Source: a bacterium
GTDB lineage: Bacteria > Chloroflexota > Dormibacteria > UBA8260 > Bog-877
Assembly: GCA_021791345.1 (NCBI GenBank)
Contig: JAJYWT010000060.1
Coordinates: 1 to 56,810 of the forward strand
Length of the DNA: 56,810 nt
Direction of reading: 5' to 3'
Each line of letters begins with the position of its first letter. Position 1 is the first letter of the stretch. The notes under the pieces were generated by a model. The model was not told where the DNA came from. It did not search any database and worked only from the letters and a program-made list of their open reading frames with translations. Below are positions 42,138-50,629 of the stretch, piece after piece. A program made the position numbers and the translations under genes.

Positions 42138-43237
42138 CAGGCTGCCTCCGCCTCGATCCTGAGATCCGGTCCGATCCGGGAAATGCCGGTGAACCTCCAT
42201 GACCAACCGTGTGACAGGGAATCGACGCCCGGGCCGCCGAACGGGCCGGGGGCGCCGACCCCCCCGAGCACACTCGGCGCCATGAAGACGACCAGCCGGT
42301 TGCCCAGGCGTTCCGCCTGCAGCGAAGCCAGCACGGTGGGCCCACCCTCCACCAGCACGCTCAGGACCCCCATCCGGGCCAGTCGACGCATGACGGCCCG
42401 GATCGACGGCCGACCGTCCACTGCGGCCACGGTGATCACCCTGGCCCCCGCCCGCTCCAGAAGGTGGCGGCGCGGCGCCGACCCGGGGGCCGTGAACAGT
42501 ATCACCGGCCCTCCGGGGCTCGCCAGCAGCCGGCTGTCGACCGGAGTGCGCAGGCGGCCATCCAGCACCACCCGCCAAGGCTGGTGGCCCTCCCGCTGCG
42601 GGTGGCGAGCGGTGAGCGCAGGGTCGTCGTCGAGCACGGTCTGCGACCCCACCAGCACCGCATCGTGGCTGTGCCGCAGGCCGTGGCCCTCCACCCGAGC
42701 CTCTTCGGAGGTGATCCACTGGGACTGGCGGCTAACCGTCGCGACCCGCCCATCCAGGCTCATGGCGATCTTGATGGAGATGAACGGCAGCCCGGTCGTG
42801 ACCCACACCGCATAGGCTTCGATCAGGCGCCTCGCATCCTTCTCCCTCTCCCCCAACTCCACCTCAATCCCCGCGGCGCGCAGGCTTGCGATCCCCCGGC
42901 CATCGACCAGGGGGTTGGGATCCACGGTCGCGATGTGGACGCGCCGGATCCCCGCCGCGATGACGCGCTCGGTACAGGGCCCGGTGCGGCCCCGGTGACA
43001 GCACGGCTCCAGGGTGACCCACAGGTCCGCCCCCCGGGCCTCCGGCCCCGCCATGTCCAGGGCGACAACCTCGGCGTGGGGCAACCCCGCGCGCCGGTGA
43101 CACCCCGCACCCACCAACTCACCGTCCTTCACCACCACCGCGCCGACCATCGGGTTGGGCGAGGTCTGAAAGTCGGCGCTGGCCGCGAGCTCCAGGGCTC
43201 GCCCCATCCAGTCGGCCATCACCGCCGAGCCACTCAC
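42137..43237 (-). CDS. ribD: Bifunctional riboflavin biosynthesis deaminase/reductase RibD
   Basis: 366 aa. Catalyses steps 2-3 of riboflavin synthesis. The N-terminal cytidine-deaminase-like domain has zinc ligands in HAE (54-56) and 'EPCCHRGRTGPCTE' (78-91). The C-terminal HTP/RibG reductase begins 'FISIKIAMSLDGRVAT' and includes 'SVLVEGGPTVLASL'. AAGGAG 5 nt before the ATG. First gene after the FMN riboswitch. Confidence 0.95.
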   Translation of the reverse strand: MSGSAVMADWMGRALELAASADFQTSPNPMVGAVVVKDGELVGAGCHRRAGLPHAEVVALDMAGPEARGADLWVTLEPCCHRGRTGPCTERVIAAGIRRVHIATVDPNPLVDGRGIASLRAAGIEVELGEREKDARRLIEAYAVWVTTGLPFISIKIAMSLDGRVATVSRQSQWITSEEARVEGHGLRHSHDAVLVGSQTVLDDDPALTARHPQREGHQPWRVVLDGRLRTPVDSRLLASPGGPVILFTAPGSAPRRHLLERAGARVITVAAVDGRPSIRAVMRRLARMGVLSVLVEGGPTVLASLQAERLGNRLVVFMAPSVLGGVGAPGPFGGPGVDSLSHGWSWRFTGISRIGPDLRIEAEAA

Positions 43238-43292
43238 TCATCGACTCCTTGCGCTCGGGGCAGGGAGCCGAAGCGGGAATCCACCCCGGAAT

Positions 43293-43427
43293 CGTCCTCT
43301 CCCATCCAGACTCGAGACCACCGCGATGGTCTCTGACTGTCGGCTCCGGAATCGCACCGGATCCTGCGCCGGCTGGCGCTCGCGGGCTGTCACCGCCGGT
43401 CGGGATTCTCACCCTGCCCCGAAGACC
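43293..43427 (-). promoter_or_regulatory. FMN riboswitch (RFN element)
   Basis: Read on the - strand it begins CTTCGGGGCAGGGTGAGAAT, continues with CCCGACCGGCGGTGACAGCC, CCGGTGCGATTCCGGAGCCG and ACAGTCAGAGACC, and ends AGTCTGGATGGGAGAGGAC. These are the conserved RFN blocks in order, with a variable P4-type hairpin (GAGACCA..TGGTCTC). It lies 55 nt before the ribD ATG. In the linker a CGGGG...CCCCG pairing and a CTCC that can pair the ribD AAGGAG suggest control of translation initiation by FMN. Confidence 0.95.
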
Positions 43428-43522
43428 AGGGCAGCGTACCACGGCCGAACGCGTTTGGGGGGGAGATCGGCCGGGTAACTCCAAGCCGAAGGGAGTGCAG
43501 GACGTTGCGGAGCTCTACGGAG

Positions 43523-44836
43523 GTGAAGGTCGTTCTCGTATCCCCACCTTGGTATCCGGTCCCCCCGATCGGCTACGGGGGCATCGAGCTGGTGGTGGGG
43601 CTGCTGGCGAACGGCCTGCGCCGCCTCGGCCACACGGTCCACGTCCTGACCACCGAGCAGGCCACGGACCCTGCGGCCGTGCCCCTGGCCCGCCCCGAGT
43701 GGAGTCACCACCTCGGGTTACCGGACGAGCGCTGGTTCGATCTCGCCTACGGCCGTCGCGCATTGGGCTGGGTGCGCCAGCATGCCCGCGGCGCCATCAT
43801 CCACGACCACTCCGGAGGGATCGTGCTGGCCGCCCTGACCGGGCTCACGCCCGAGCTCCCGGTCATTCACACGGTCCACGGTCCCCTGGGGCCCGCCGAG
43901 ACCGAGTTCTACCGGACGCTCGGGCCGACGGCACGCCTGGTGGCGATCTCCCGCGCCCAGGCGGCGGCGGCGCCGCAGCTCGCCTGGGCCGGCGTGGTCC
44001 ACAACGCGGTCGACGTGGACTCCCTGCGGATCGCCGGGCCTGCCGACAAGGAGCCGTACCTGCTGACGCTGGCGCGAATCTGCCCTGAGAAGGGGCAGCA
44101 CCTGGCGATCGAGATCGCCCGCCGCGTGGGTATGCGCCTGGTGCTGGCGGGCAAGGTCGAGCCCACCCCGAAGTCGCGCCAGTACTTCGAGACGCAGGTG
44201 GCGCCCCACGTCGACGGTTCCAGAGTGGTGCACCTGGCCAACGTCGCGGGCGCTCAGAAGGCGGAACTCTTGCGGCGGGCCTGGGCTCTGCTGGCCCCGT
44301 TGCAGTGGGAGGAGCCGTTCGGCCTGGCGATGGTGGAGGCGATGGCGAGCGGCACCCCGGTCCTGGCCACGCCGCGAGGCGCTGCGACCGAGCTGATCGA
44401 GCCGGGGCGGACCGGCTTTCTCGCGGACGGCCCCGTTGAGCTGGCAGAGCTCGTCCCCCTCTGCTCGGAGTTGGAGCCCAGCCGGATCGCGGCCCGGGCT
44501 CGGAACCGCTTCAGCCCCGAGCGGATGGCCGTCGAGTACGAGGCACTCTACCTCTCCACTCAGGCCGGCGACTGGGCGGTCGAATCACTCCCCCAGCCAG
44601 GGCGCGTCCGCCTGGATGACCTCGGCGCCTACACCCGAGAGGCTGGCGGCCATCTCGGTCGACCCGTCACGCCGGCGGTGCGCCTCCACGGCGAGCCTGC
44701 CGCTGCCGAGCCTGATCTCCGCGACCGAGATCTCCGGGCACCAGGGCGGGAGCCGCGGGTTGAGGTAGATGCGTCCGGAGGGGAGATCGGGGTGCAGACC
44801 CAGGATTGCGCGGATGGCGTGGAACACCGATCCTGA
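43523..44836 (+). CDS. Glycosyltransferase family 4 protein with antisense-overlapping C-terminal tail
   Basis: 437 aa from the GTG at 43523 (family-typical 'VKVVLVSPPWYPVPPIGYGG'); a TTG at 43505 is the alternative. GT-B fold: the acceptor domain (1-~165) has 'GGIELVVGLLANGLRRLGH' and 'HDHSGG'. The nucleotide-sugar domain has 'LLTLARICPEKGQHLAIEI', 'RLVLAGKV' and 'EEPFGLAMVEAMASGTPVLA', with 'GAATELIEPGRTGFL' as the GT4 E-x7-E region. The recognisable domain ends near 44580. The last ~84 codons overlap the convergent glucosidase gene on the opposite strand and look non-homologous. The sugar substrate is unknown. Confidence 0.85.
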   Translation: MKVVLVSPPWYPVPPIGYGGIELVVGLLANGLRRLGHTVHVLTTEQATDPAAVPLARPEWSHHLGLPDERWFDLAYGRRALGWVRQHARGAIIHDHSGGIVLAALTGLTPELPVIHTVHGPLGPAETEFYRTLGPTARLVAISRAQAAAAPQLAWAGVVHNAVDVDSLRIAGPADKEPYLLTLARICPEKGQHLAIEIARRVGMRLVLAGKVEPTPKSRQYFETQVAPHVDGSRVVHLANVAGAQKAELLRRAWALLAPLQWEEPFGLAMVEAMASGTPVLATPRGAATELIEPGRTGFLADGPVELAELVPLCSELEPSRIAARARNRFSPERMAVEYEALYLSTQAGDWAVESLPQPGRVRLDDLGAYTREAGGHLGRPVTPAVRLHGEPAAAEPDLRDRDLRAPGREPRVEVDASGGEIGVQTQDCADGVEHRS

Positions 44837-46786
44837 GGCCCAGGCCTGGGGCCGGTTCGCCTGAGGGTACGGGACCGGGACATCGCCCTCCGACCGGACC
44901 AGGCCGCTGAACAGCTCGGGGAGTTGGAACCCCTCAAAGGCCGCCGCCGCCGCCAGAACCCCGTCCAGCAGTCGCCAGCCCTCCTCCAGGTGCCCGTGGC
45001 GGATCATGCCGTCGGCGGCGATGACCGTGTCATGGGGCCAGACCGACCCCCGCTGGTAACTGTGCGGATCGAAGGCGGGATGGTCGCTGGAGAGCGTTCT
45101 GAGCCCCCACCCGCAGCAGAGGTCGGGCTGCATCAGCCGGTTGGTGACGGCGCCGACATCCTCCTCGGCGACTATGCCCGCCCAGAGGCAATGTCCCGGA
45201 TTGGAGGTCGCCGACATCACCCGGCGCTTGCTCCCGTCCAGCGCCAGCGCCAGTTGCCCGGTCGCGGGATCCAGGAAGGCCTGGCGAAAACGGTCGCGGA
45301 GCTCCTCTGCCTCCTGCTTCAGCCGGGCGGCCGTCACGGCATCCCCCCAGGCCTCGAACAGGCCGGCACAGCCACGCTTGCCGGCGAACACGTAGGCCTG
45401 CATCTCGCAGGTTCCGATCGGAAGCGGCGGCGGATCTCCCAACTCGTCGAGGATTCCGTCCTCAGCATCCCGCCAGCCCTGGTTGCGGTAGTTGGTCTCC
45501 AACTGGCGCCGGTACTCCTGGAGTCCGTCCCCGTCAAGGTCTCCGTACCGATCGACCCAGTCCAGGCACCTGCGGGCCACCCCCTCCAGCGGCCGAAGGG
45601 CGGCCGCGTCACCGTGCCACCGCCAGAGGCTCCCGAGCAAAAGCAGGAACAGAGACGTCGCATCGGCGGTCCCGTAGTACGGCGAGTGGGGCACGATCCC
45701 GAACCTCGCCCATTCCCCACGGCGCAACTCATGCGGGATCTTCCCCGGCTGGGCATCGCGGAAGGGATCCTCGACGGTCGCCTGCAACTCCCCCAGGCGC
45801 CGCAGGGTGGTGAGCGCCAGACGGTGGTCGACCATCAGCGCCTGGTGCGCCGCGAGTAGGGAGTCGCGCCCGAACAAAGCGGCGAACCAGGGCAGGCCGG
45901 CCGCCGGCATCCAGAGGTCGGCACCCAGGTCGAACTCGTGAAGGCGCAGCGAGGAGAAGTCCTGGAGCGACCGCCAGTACGCCTCGGTAAGGCGACGGTC
46001 GCTGCAGCGAAGCCGGGGAGCGCGTGCCAGCCAGCGGCGCTGCCGGGTCGACTGCAGCCGGGTGGCTGCCTGCCCATCGGTGGGGCACGGCTGCAGTGCC
46101 GGCCGGGCGCCGGCGTGGTCGATGAGGTCATGCTGGAGACAGAGCCGCCACTCCTTGCCCGCCTCCACGTCGATGGGGAAGCGCAGCGCCCCGTTCGCAT
46201 AGCCGGTTCCGGGGACCCAGGGCCGGAAGCGGATCCGGTGGCGGCGCACGAAGTCATCCCGCCGGTAGACGGTCTCCAGACCTCTGCGGTAGTCCCAGGT
46301 CGTGGAGATGGGGCCCCGGCGCTGCCAGCGCCGGGTGCGGACCTCGAACAGGTCCGCAAAGTCACTCTCCAGGGCGATGGTGAGGAGCAGATGCGCTCGG
46401 GTCCCGCCCCACTGCCGAACCGTGATCTCCTCATGCATCCGTCCCGGGCCCAGGGTCCGATCGACTGTGACCGTGACCGTTGCCGGGGGCTGCTCCCCCG
46501 GCGCCACCTCCCCCCTGGCCGCGCCCATCAGCTCCCATCGGGCTCGCCAGTGAGCCGGCTGGGAGTACGAGAGCGGTCTCAGCGGGACTCCGTCCAGTTC
46601 GATCTGGTACCGGGATATGAAACGGGTGTCGGAGTGGAACAGCCCCCAACCGTCCTCGTCCCGCGATATGGCACCGTCGGCGCCCGCCACCAGGAACGTG
46701 GCCCCGTGGTTCGCGGTGATCCGCTGGGGTCCCCTGGTGGCGGGGGTGACCTTGAGCGCGCCGGCTTCAGCTATTGGATCCACCAT
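44585..46786 (-). CDS. Amylo-alpha-1,6-glucosidase (glycogen debranching) family protein
   Basis: 733 aa from the ATG at 46786 (no SD; GACAAT 6 nt upstream may act as -10 of a leaderless mRNA; an in-frame TTG at 46825 is less likely). The N-terminal 'GDE_N' type domain contains 'RDEDGWGLFHSDTRFISRY' and 'LTIALESDFADLFEVR'. The (alpha/alpha)6 catalytic domain has 'AAGLPWFAALFGRDSLLAA', 'KIPHELRRGEWARFG', 'YYGTADATSLFLLLLG', 'SNPGHCLWAG' and 'YQRGSVWPHDTVIAADGM'. It probably hydrolyses an oligosaccharide or glycogen branch. Pairing with the convergent GT4 suggests a shared carbohydrate pathway. Confidence 0.87.
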   Translation of the reverse strand: MVDPIAEAGALKVTPATRGPQRITANHGATFLVAGADGAISRDEDGWGLFHSDTRFISRYQIELDGVPLRPLSYSQPAHWRARWELMGAARGEVAPGEQPPATVTVTVDRTLGPGRMHEEITVRQWGGTRAHLLLTIALESDFADLFEVRTRRWQRRGPISTTWDYRRGLETVYRRDDFVRRHRIRFRPWVPGTGYANGALRFPIDVEAGKEWRLCLQHDLIDHAGARPALQPCPTDGQAATRLQSTRQRRWLARAPRLRCSDRRLTEAYWRSLQDFSSLRLHEFDLGADLWMPAAGLPWFAALFGRDSLLAAHQALMVDHRLALTTLRRLGELQATVEDPFRDAQPGKIPHELRRGEWARFGIVPHSPYYGTADATSLFLLLLGSLWRWHGDAAALRPLEGVARRCLDWVDRYGDLDGDGLQEYRRQLETNYRNQGWRDAEDGILDELGDPPPLPIGTCEMQAYVFAGKRGCAGLFEAWGDAVTAARLKQEAEELRDRFRQAFLDPATGQLALALDGSKRRVMSATSNPGHCLWAGIVAEEDVGAVTNRLMQPDLCCGWGLRTLSSDHPAFDPHSYQRGSVWPHDTVIAADGMIRHGHLEEGWRLLDGVLAAAAAFEGFQLPELFSGLVRSEGDVPVPYPQANRPQAWASGSVFHAIRAILGLHPDLPSGRIYLNPRLPPWCPEISVAEIRLGSGRLAVEAHRRRDGSTEMAASLSGVGAEVIQADAPWLGE

Positions 46787-46852
46787 GCCGCAATTGTCCC
46801 AAGCGCCACGCCCTGCCACGCCCAACCGGATTGGTTAAGATTCCCCCGTCGG

Positions 46853-46938
46853 GCCGAGGTGGTGAAATGGTAGACACGCTGCTTTGAGGGGGCAGTGAGC
46901 GCAAGCTCGTCCGGGTTCAACTCCCGGTCTCGGCACCA
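46853..46938 (+). tRNA. tRNA-Leu (GAG anticodon)
   Basis: 86 nt. Acceptor stem GCCGAGG/TCTCGGC, discriminator A and encoded CCA. Anticodon stem CTGCT/GGCAG with loop TTGAGGG-type context reading GAG (CUC/CUU codons). A long variable arm TGAGC-GCAA-GCTCG marks a class II leucine tRNA. T stem CCGGG/CCCGG with loop TTCAACT. It lies between the glucosidase gene and the PDH operon. Confidence 0.95.
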
Positions 46939-47270
46939 ACGTACCGCACCCGTCAGGGTCTGGAAGGACGGCGGGGCTGGTGCGGCGGCACCCGGACCGC
47001 CGCCCACCGAGCGGTTCCATCCGAACCCGGGGCTTCCCGGGGTCGGCGATTTCCGCGCCCGCCGCGAGGCGGATTCCGCCATGCTCGGGAGCCTTCCTGG
47101 GCGTGGGCCTGCACCAGCTCCTTAGAACCAATCCCCACCAGCAAGAGGTGAGCCCCGGGGGGCCGCATCAGGAAGGCCCGGGCCCCTAGCCCGAGCGCCG
47201 CATGAGCCGGGCCCATCTCAGGTGGTCCCGACGGTCGGTGGAGGCGTGCCCTTGGAGCGGGGCCCCCAAC
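46939..47270. other. 332-nt region after tRNA-Leu without a supported gene
   Basis: Contains the hairpin at 46982-47003 and other GC-rich inverted segments, but no protein-like frame and no match I can see to SRP RNA, tmRNA or RNase P landmarks. It precedes the end of the convergent E2 gene. Confidence 0.3.
46982..47003 (+). terminator. GC-rich hairpin downstream of tRNA-Leu
   Basis: GCGGCGG (46982-46988) pairs perfectly with CCGCCGC (46997-47003) around an 8-nt loop, 43 nt after the tRNA CCA. There is no U-tract, so it may only pause polymerase or act with a factor. Confidence 0.3.
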
Positions 47271-48404
47271 TCACGTCGGGCTGGTCAGCAACTCCAGTGG
47301 GCGCTGGAGCCGGTCCCTAAGCCCGTAGAGGAACGAGGAGGCCGCCATCCCGTCGATGACGCGGTGGTCGAACGACAGCGAGAGATTTGCGCACCGACCG
47401 ACCACGACCGCGCCGTCGCGCACCACAGGCCGCGCCTCGATCTGGTGCACCCCCAGGGTGGCGACATTCGGCCAGTTGACCAGAGTGGTCGCCATCAGCC
47501 CCCCCAGCCGGCCGCCGCTGGAGATGGTGAAGGTGGAGCCGGTCAGGTCCGCGGGCGGCAGGGAGCCGGCCCTGGCGGCCGCGATCAGGCGATCCAATTC
47601 CAGCTGGAGTTCCGCCGGCGCACGGCCACCCGCATCTCGGATGGTCGCGACCTTCAAGCCCTGGGCGGTCTGCACCGCAATCCCGAGATGGGTTGAGCGG
47701 GGGTACACGAGCTCCATCCGCTCCTCGTCGAAGCTGGCGTCGAAGATCGGGCTCTCCCGAAGCCCCTTTAGGGTCGCCAGCGCGACCAGGCCGAGAATGC
47801 TGGCGCTCGGCGAACCGTCGGAGGCGGGGTGGTGCACAACCTCCTCGACCGCTTCGAAATCGCACTCCAACACCACCGTCACCTGCGGTACATGCCGGTG
47901 CGCCAGCGCCATCCGCTCCGCCATCACGCGCTGCGCACCGCGCAATGGGACGCGGCGCCCCGAGCCCAACAGATCGGTCATCCGCACCCGTCCCGTGGGA
48001 CCGCTGCCGACGACCGCCTCCAGGGCGACTCCTTGTTCCCGAGCACGCTTGCGCACCGAGGGCAGCGCCGCCACCCTGGCTCCGGGAGCCTCCCTGCGAG
48101 GTGGTGCTGACTCGCTCTGGGAACGGCGCGGCTCCGCTGGCGGGGGGGCCGACGCCGCGGCTTCGTCCATCGCGGTGCTGACGCGAATCAGCGGCTTGCC
48201 CACCTCGACCACGGCTCCCGCCGGAGCCAGGATGGAATCCACCACCCCCTCAAAGGGTGAGGGGATCTCGACCGTCGCCTTGTCGGTTCCCACCACGACC
48301 AGAATCTGGTCGCGAGCGATCGCCGCACCCTCCTCGACCCGCCATTCGATCACCTCGCCCTCGGTGACACCCTCGCCGAGATCGGGCAGGTTGAACTCGG
48401 CCAC
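47271..48404 (-). CDS. 2-oxo acid dehydrogenase E2 (dihydrolipoyl acyltransferase)
   Basis: 377 aa. The lipoyl domain (1-~78) carries Lys42 in 'VVGTDKATVEIP' for lipoate. A Pro/Ala/Ser linker follows. The peripheral subunit-binding domain is at about 112-148 ('ALPSVRKRAREQG', 'GSGPTGRVRMTDLL'). The catalytic domain (150-377) ends with 'SLSFDHRVIDGM' (His347, Asp351). It accepts the acyl group from E1 and passes it to CoA. One lipoyl domain only. GTG start 9 nt after pdhB. Pyruvate is likely given PdhA/PdhB, but branched-chain acids are possible. No E3 gene is in the window. Confidence 0.9.
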   Translation of the reverse strand: MAEFNLPDLGEGVTEGEVIEWRVEEGAAIARDQILVVVGTDKATVEIPSPFEGVVDSILAPAGAVVEVGKPLIRVSTAMDEAAASAPPPAEPRRSQSESAPPRREAPGARVAALPSVRKRAREQGVALEAVVGSGPTGRVRMTDLLGSGRRVPLRGAQRVMAERMALAHRHVPQVTVVLECDFEAVEEVVHHPASDGSPSASILGLVALATLKGLRESPIFDASFDEERMELVYPRSTHLGIAVQTAQGLKVATIRDAGGRAPAELQLELDRLIAAARAGSLPPADLTGSTFTISSGGRLGGLMATTLVNWPNVATLGVHQIEARPVVRDGAVVVGRCANLSLSFDHRVIDGMAASSFLYGLRDRLQRPLELLTSPT

Positions 48405-48413
48405 CCGCGAGCC

Positions 48414-49391
48414 TCAGTAGGAGACGGCGGCATGGGCCGCCGTCACCACCCGATCCACCGATGGGAGCGCCTCATCCTCGCTCTGGAACAGTGGGAACGG
48501 CATGTCCATGCCCGTCACCCGCAGGGTCGGCGCCAGCATCTGATCCGCCGCCTCCTCCTGCAACAGCGCCGCAATCTCGGCGGCGATACCGCAATGCCGC
48601 GGTGCCTCCTGGACCACCACCACCCGGCCCACTCGGCGGGCGGCGCCCAGCAGCAGCTCGCGATCGAGCGGGTAGATGCTGCGCAGGTCGATGACCATCG
48701 CGGATATCCCCTCCGACTCCAGAACCTCGGCTGCTCGGTTCGCCACCTCGAGCATGCTGCCGTAAGCGACCAGCAGCAGATCGCGACCGTCCCGCACGGT
48801 GACTCCGGAGTCAAGCGCGCAGGCCGCGAACTGCGGCGGCACCTCCTGGCGCCCGCGGCGGTACATCCGCTTCGGCTCCATGAAGATGACCGGGTCAGGG
48901 CAGGCGGCCGCCGCCAGCAGCAGTTGCCCTGCTCCCAGCGGATCCGCGGGCACCACCACCCTCAGCCCCGGCATGTGGCTGAAGATGGTCTCCGGAGAGT
49001 CGGAGTGCAGCTCGGGGGCCTTGGTGCCACCCCCATAGGGAAGGCGCAGCACCATGGGCAGGCCGGCGGTGCCTCCGGTGCGCCAGCGGTAGCGCCCCGC
49101 GTGAGAGATCAACTGCTGCAGCGCTGGGTAGACGAAGGCGTCGAATTGGATCTCCACGATGGGATGGAGTCCCACCATGCTCATCCCGATCGCGGCGCCC
49201 ACGAAGCCGGCCTCCGCCAGGGGCGTGTCCACCACCCGTTCCTCGCCAAAGCGCTGCTGGAGGCCAGCGGTGGCACGGAACACGCCGCCGTTGACGCCGA
49301 TGTCCTCGCCCAGCAAGAGCGCCCTGGGATCCTGCTCCAGGATCTGCGCCAGGCCCTGCCCGATCGCTTCCACCATGTTCAGCTCAGGCAC
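48414..49391 (-). CDS. pdhB: Pyruvate dehydrogenase E1 component, beta subunit
   Basis: 325 aa. 'LLLGEDIGVNGGVFRATAGL' and 'VVDTPLAEAGFVGAAIGMSM' match Gram-positive PdhB; the TPP-contacting Glu lies in 'EAGFVGAAIG'. Also 'VEIQFDAFVYPALQQL' and the C-terminal 'EIAALLQEEAADQM' domain. GTG start 6 nt after the pdhA stop, with a GGGGG-type SD. It forms the alpha2beta2 E1 with pdhA. Confidence 0.9.
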   Translation of the reverse strand: MPELNMVEAIGQGLAQILEQDPRALLLGEDIGVNGGVFRATAGLQQRFGEERVVDTPLAEAGFVGAAIGMSMVGLHPIVEIQFDAFVYPALQQLISHAGRYRWRTGGTAGLPMVLRLPYGGGTKAPELHSDSPETIFSHMPGLRVVVPADPLGAGQLLLAAAACPDPVIFMEPKRMYRRGRQEVPPQFAACALDSGVTVRDGRDLLLVAYGSMLEVANRAAEVLESEGISAMVIDLRSIYPLDRELLLGAARRVGRVVVVQEAPRHCGIAAEIAALLQEEAADQMLAPTLRVTGMDMPFPLFQSEDEALPSVDRVVTAAHAAVSY

Positions 49392-49397
49392 AGACAG

Positions 49398-50507
49398 CTA
49401 CTGCCCCCTCACCCAACCCGGCTCGCGCAGCCGCTCCGCCGACAGCGTCCAGGGCGTCGCCGCGTGCACCGAGTCAGCGATCTCCTCGATGGAGGGGAGC
49501 GGCCGCGCCACCAGCCGATCCGCCACATCGCGCAGCGCGTCGGCGGCGCCCTGACGAACCCTGGTCAGCTGATCGGCGTCCGCCAGGCCGGCCTCCACCA
49601 GAGCCGCCTCGGTGCGGTGAATCGGCTCCATCTGGTCCCACCGGTGAGCCTGGGCGGGGTCGCGATAGAGAGATGGCTCGTCCGCAGTCCCGTGGGGTCC
49701 GAGGCGATAGCCCACCGCCTCGACCAGTGTCGGCCCCTCCCCCCGCCGGGCGCGCGCCGCGGCGGCGCTGATCACCTCGTGGCAGGCGAAGACGTCGAAC
49801 GCGTCCACCCTGAGCCCGGGCATGCCGTAGGCGGCGGCCTTGTCCGCGAGCCGGACCACCCGCGTCTGTTTGCTGATGGGGGTGCTGATTGCCCACTGGT
49901 TGTTGGTCACCAGGAAGATGACCGGAGCCCCGACCACAGCCGCGAGATTGCAGGCCTCGTGGAACTCGCCCGCGGACGTGGAGCCGTCTCCGCCGTAGAC
50001 GAGGGCCACCGCGTCCAGCCCCATCAGCCGCGAACCCCAGGCGGCTCCCACCGCGTGTGGATAGTTGGTCGCGACCGGGACGCAGACGGGGGCCACCCGG
50101 TAGCGCATGACGTCGTGCCATCCCCCCGGGTGCCCTCGCCACATCAGCAGCGGCACCTCCGGGGGGCAGCCGCGGAGGGTGACCGCCGCGGTCTGACGGT
50201 AGGTGGGGAAGAGCCAGTCGTCCGCGGTCAGCGTCAGGACGCTGGCGGCCTGCACCGCCTCCTCCCCGAAATAGGTCGGATAGGTGCCGATCACCCCCTG
50301 ACGCTGCAGGATCACCGCGCGCTCATCGAATGCCCGCAGCCGGGCCATGGCCTCGAAGAGGCCGAGCGCGAGATCAGACCCCAGCGCCCGCAGGCGCTCG
50401 CGACGCGCCTGGGGCTCGAGCCCCAGCACGGTCGCGGCCCCGGCCATCAGGTCGGCGCCGGGGGCCATAGCGTCCGGCCCGGCCACAACCGGCGAAGGGT
50501 CCCCCAT
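49398..50507 (-). CDS. pdhA: Pyruvate dehydrogenase E1 component, alpha subunit
   Basis: 369 aa from the ATG at 50507 (a TTG lies one codon earlier). TPP/Mg motif: 'VYGGDGSTSAGEFHEACNLA' to 'TNNQWAIS' (GDG-x(n)-NN). 'ILQRQGVIGTYPTYFGEEA' and 'DWLFPTYRQ' favour PDH over branched-chain E1, and 'GPHGTADEPSLYRD' is the regulated loop region. It decarboxylates pyruvate and passes the hydroxyethyl group to the E2 lipoate. First gene of the pdhA-pdhB-E2 operon, divergent from hemH across 122 nt. Confidence 0.9.
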   Translation of the reverse strand: MGDPSPVVAGPDAMAPGADLMAGAATVLGLEPQARRERLRALGSDLALGLFEAMARLRAFDERAVILQRQGVIGTYPTYFGEEAVQAASVLTLTADDWLFPTYRQTAAVTLRGCPPEVPLLMWRGHPGGWHDVMRYRVAPVCVPVATNYPHAVGAAWGSRLMGLDAVALVYGGDGSTSAGEFHEACNLAAVVGAPVIFLVTNNQWAISTPISKQTRVVRLADKAAAYGMPGLRVDAFDVFACHEVISAAAARARRGEGPTLVEAVGYRLGPHGTADEPSLYRDPAQAHRWDQMEPIHRTEAALVEAGLADADQLTRVRQGAADALRDVADRLVARPLPSIEEIADSVHAATPWTLSAERLREPGWVRGQ

Positions 50508-50629
50508 CAACTGCTCTGCCTTGCCAAATCGGCTCTCACTTTAGCAACCACCTCCCGGGCGGCCACTTCGATACAGTTGCCCTGGGGAGACGTGTGTTGG
50601 TGTCCGAGAGCACAACGAGGTGACCGACT

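Noticed and set aside
42138..42719. N-terminal extension of riboflavin synthase overlapping ribD
   Set aside because: Riboflavin synthase begins at MFGGIV; the extension is a frame shadow of the RibD reductase domain.
46939..47270. SRP (4.5S) RNA, tmRNA or RNase P RNA in the gap after tRNA-Leu
   Set aside because: Lacks the conserved landmark sequences of each RNA; only generic GC-rich hairpins are present.
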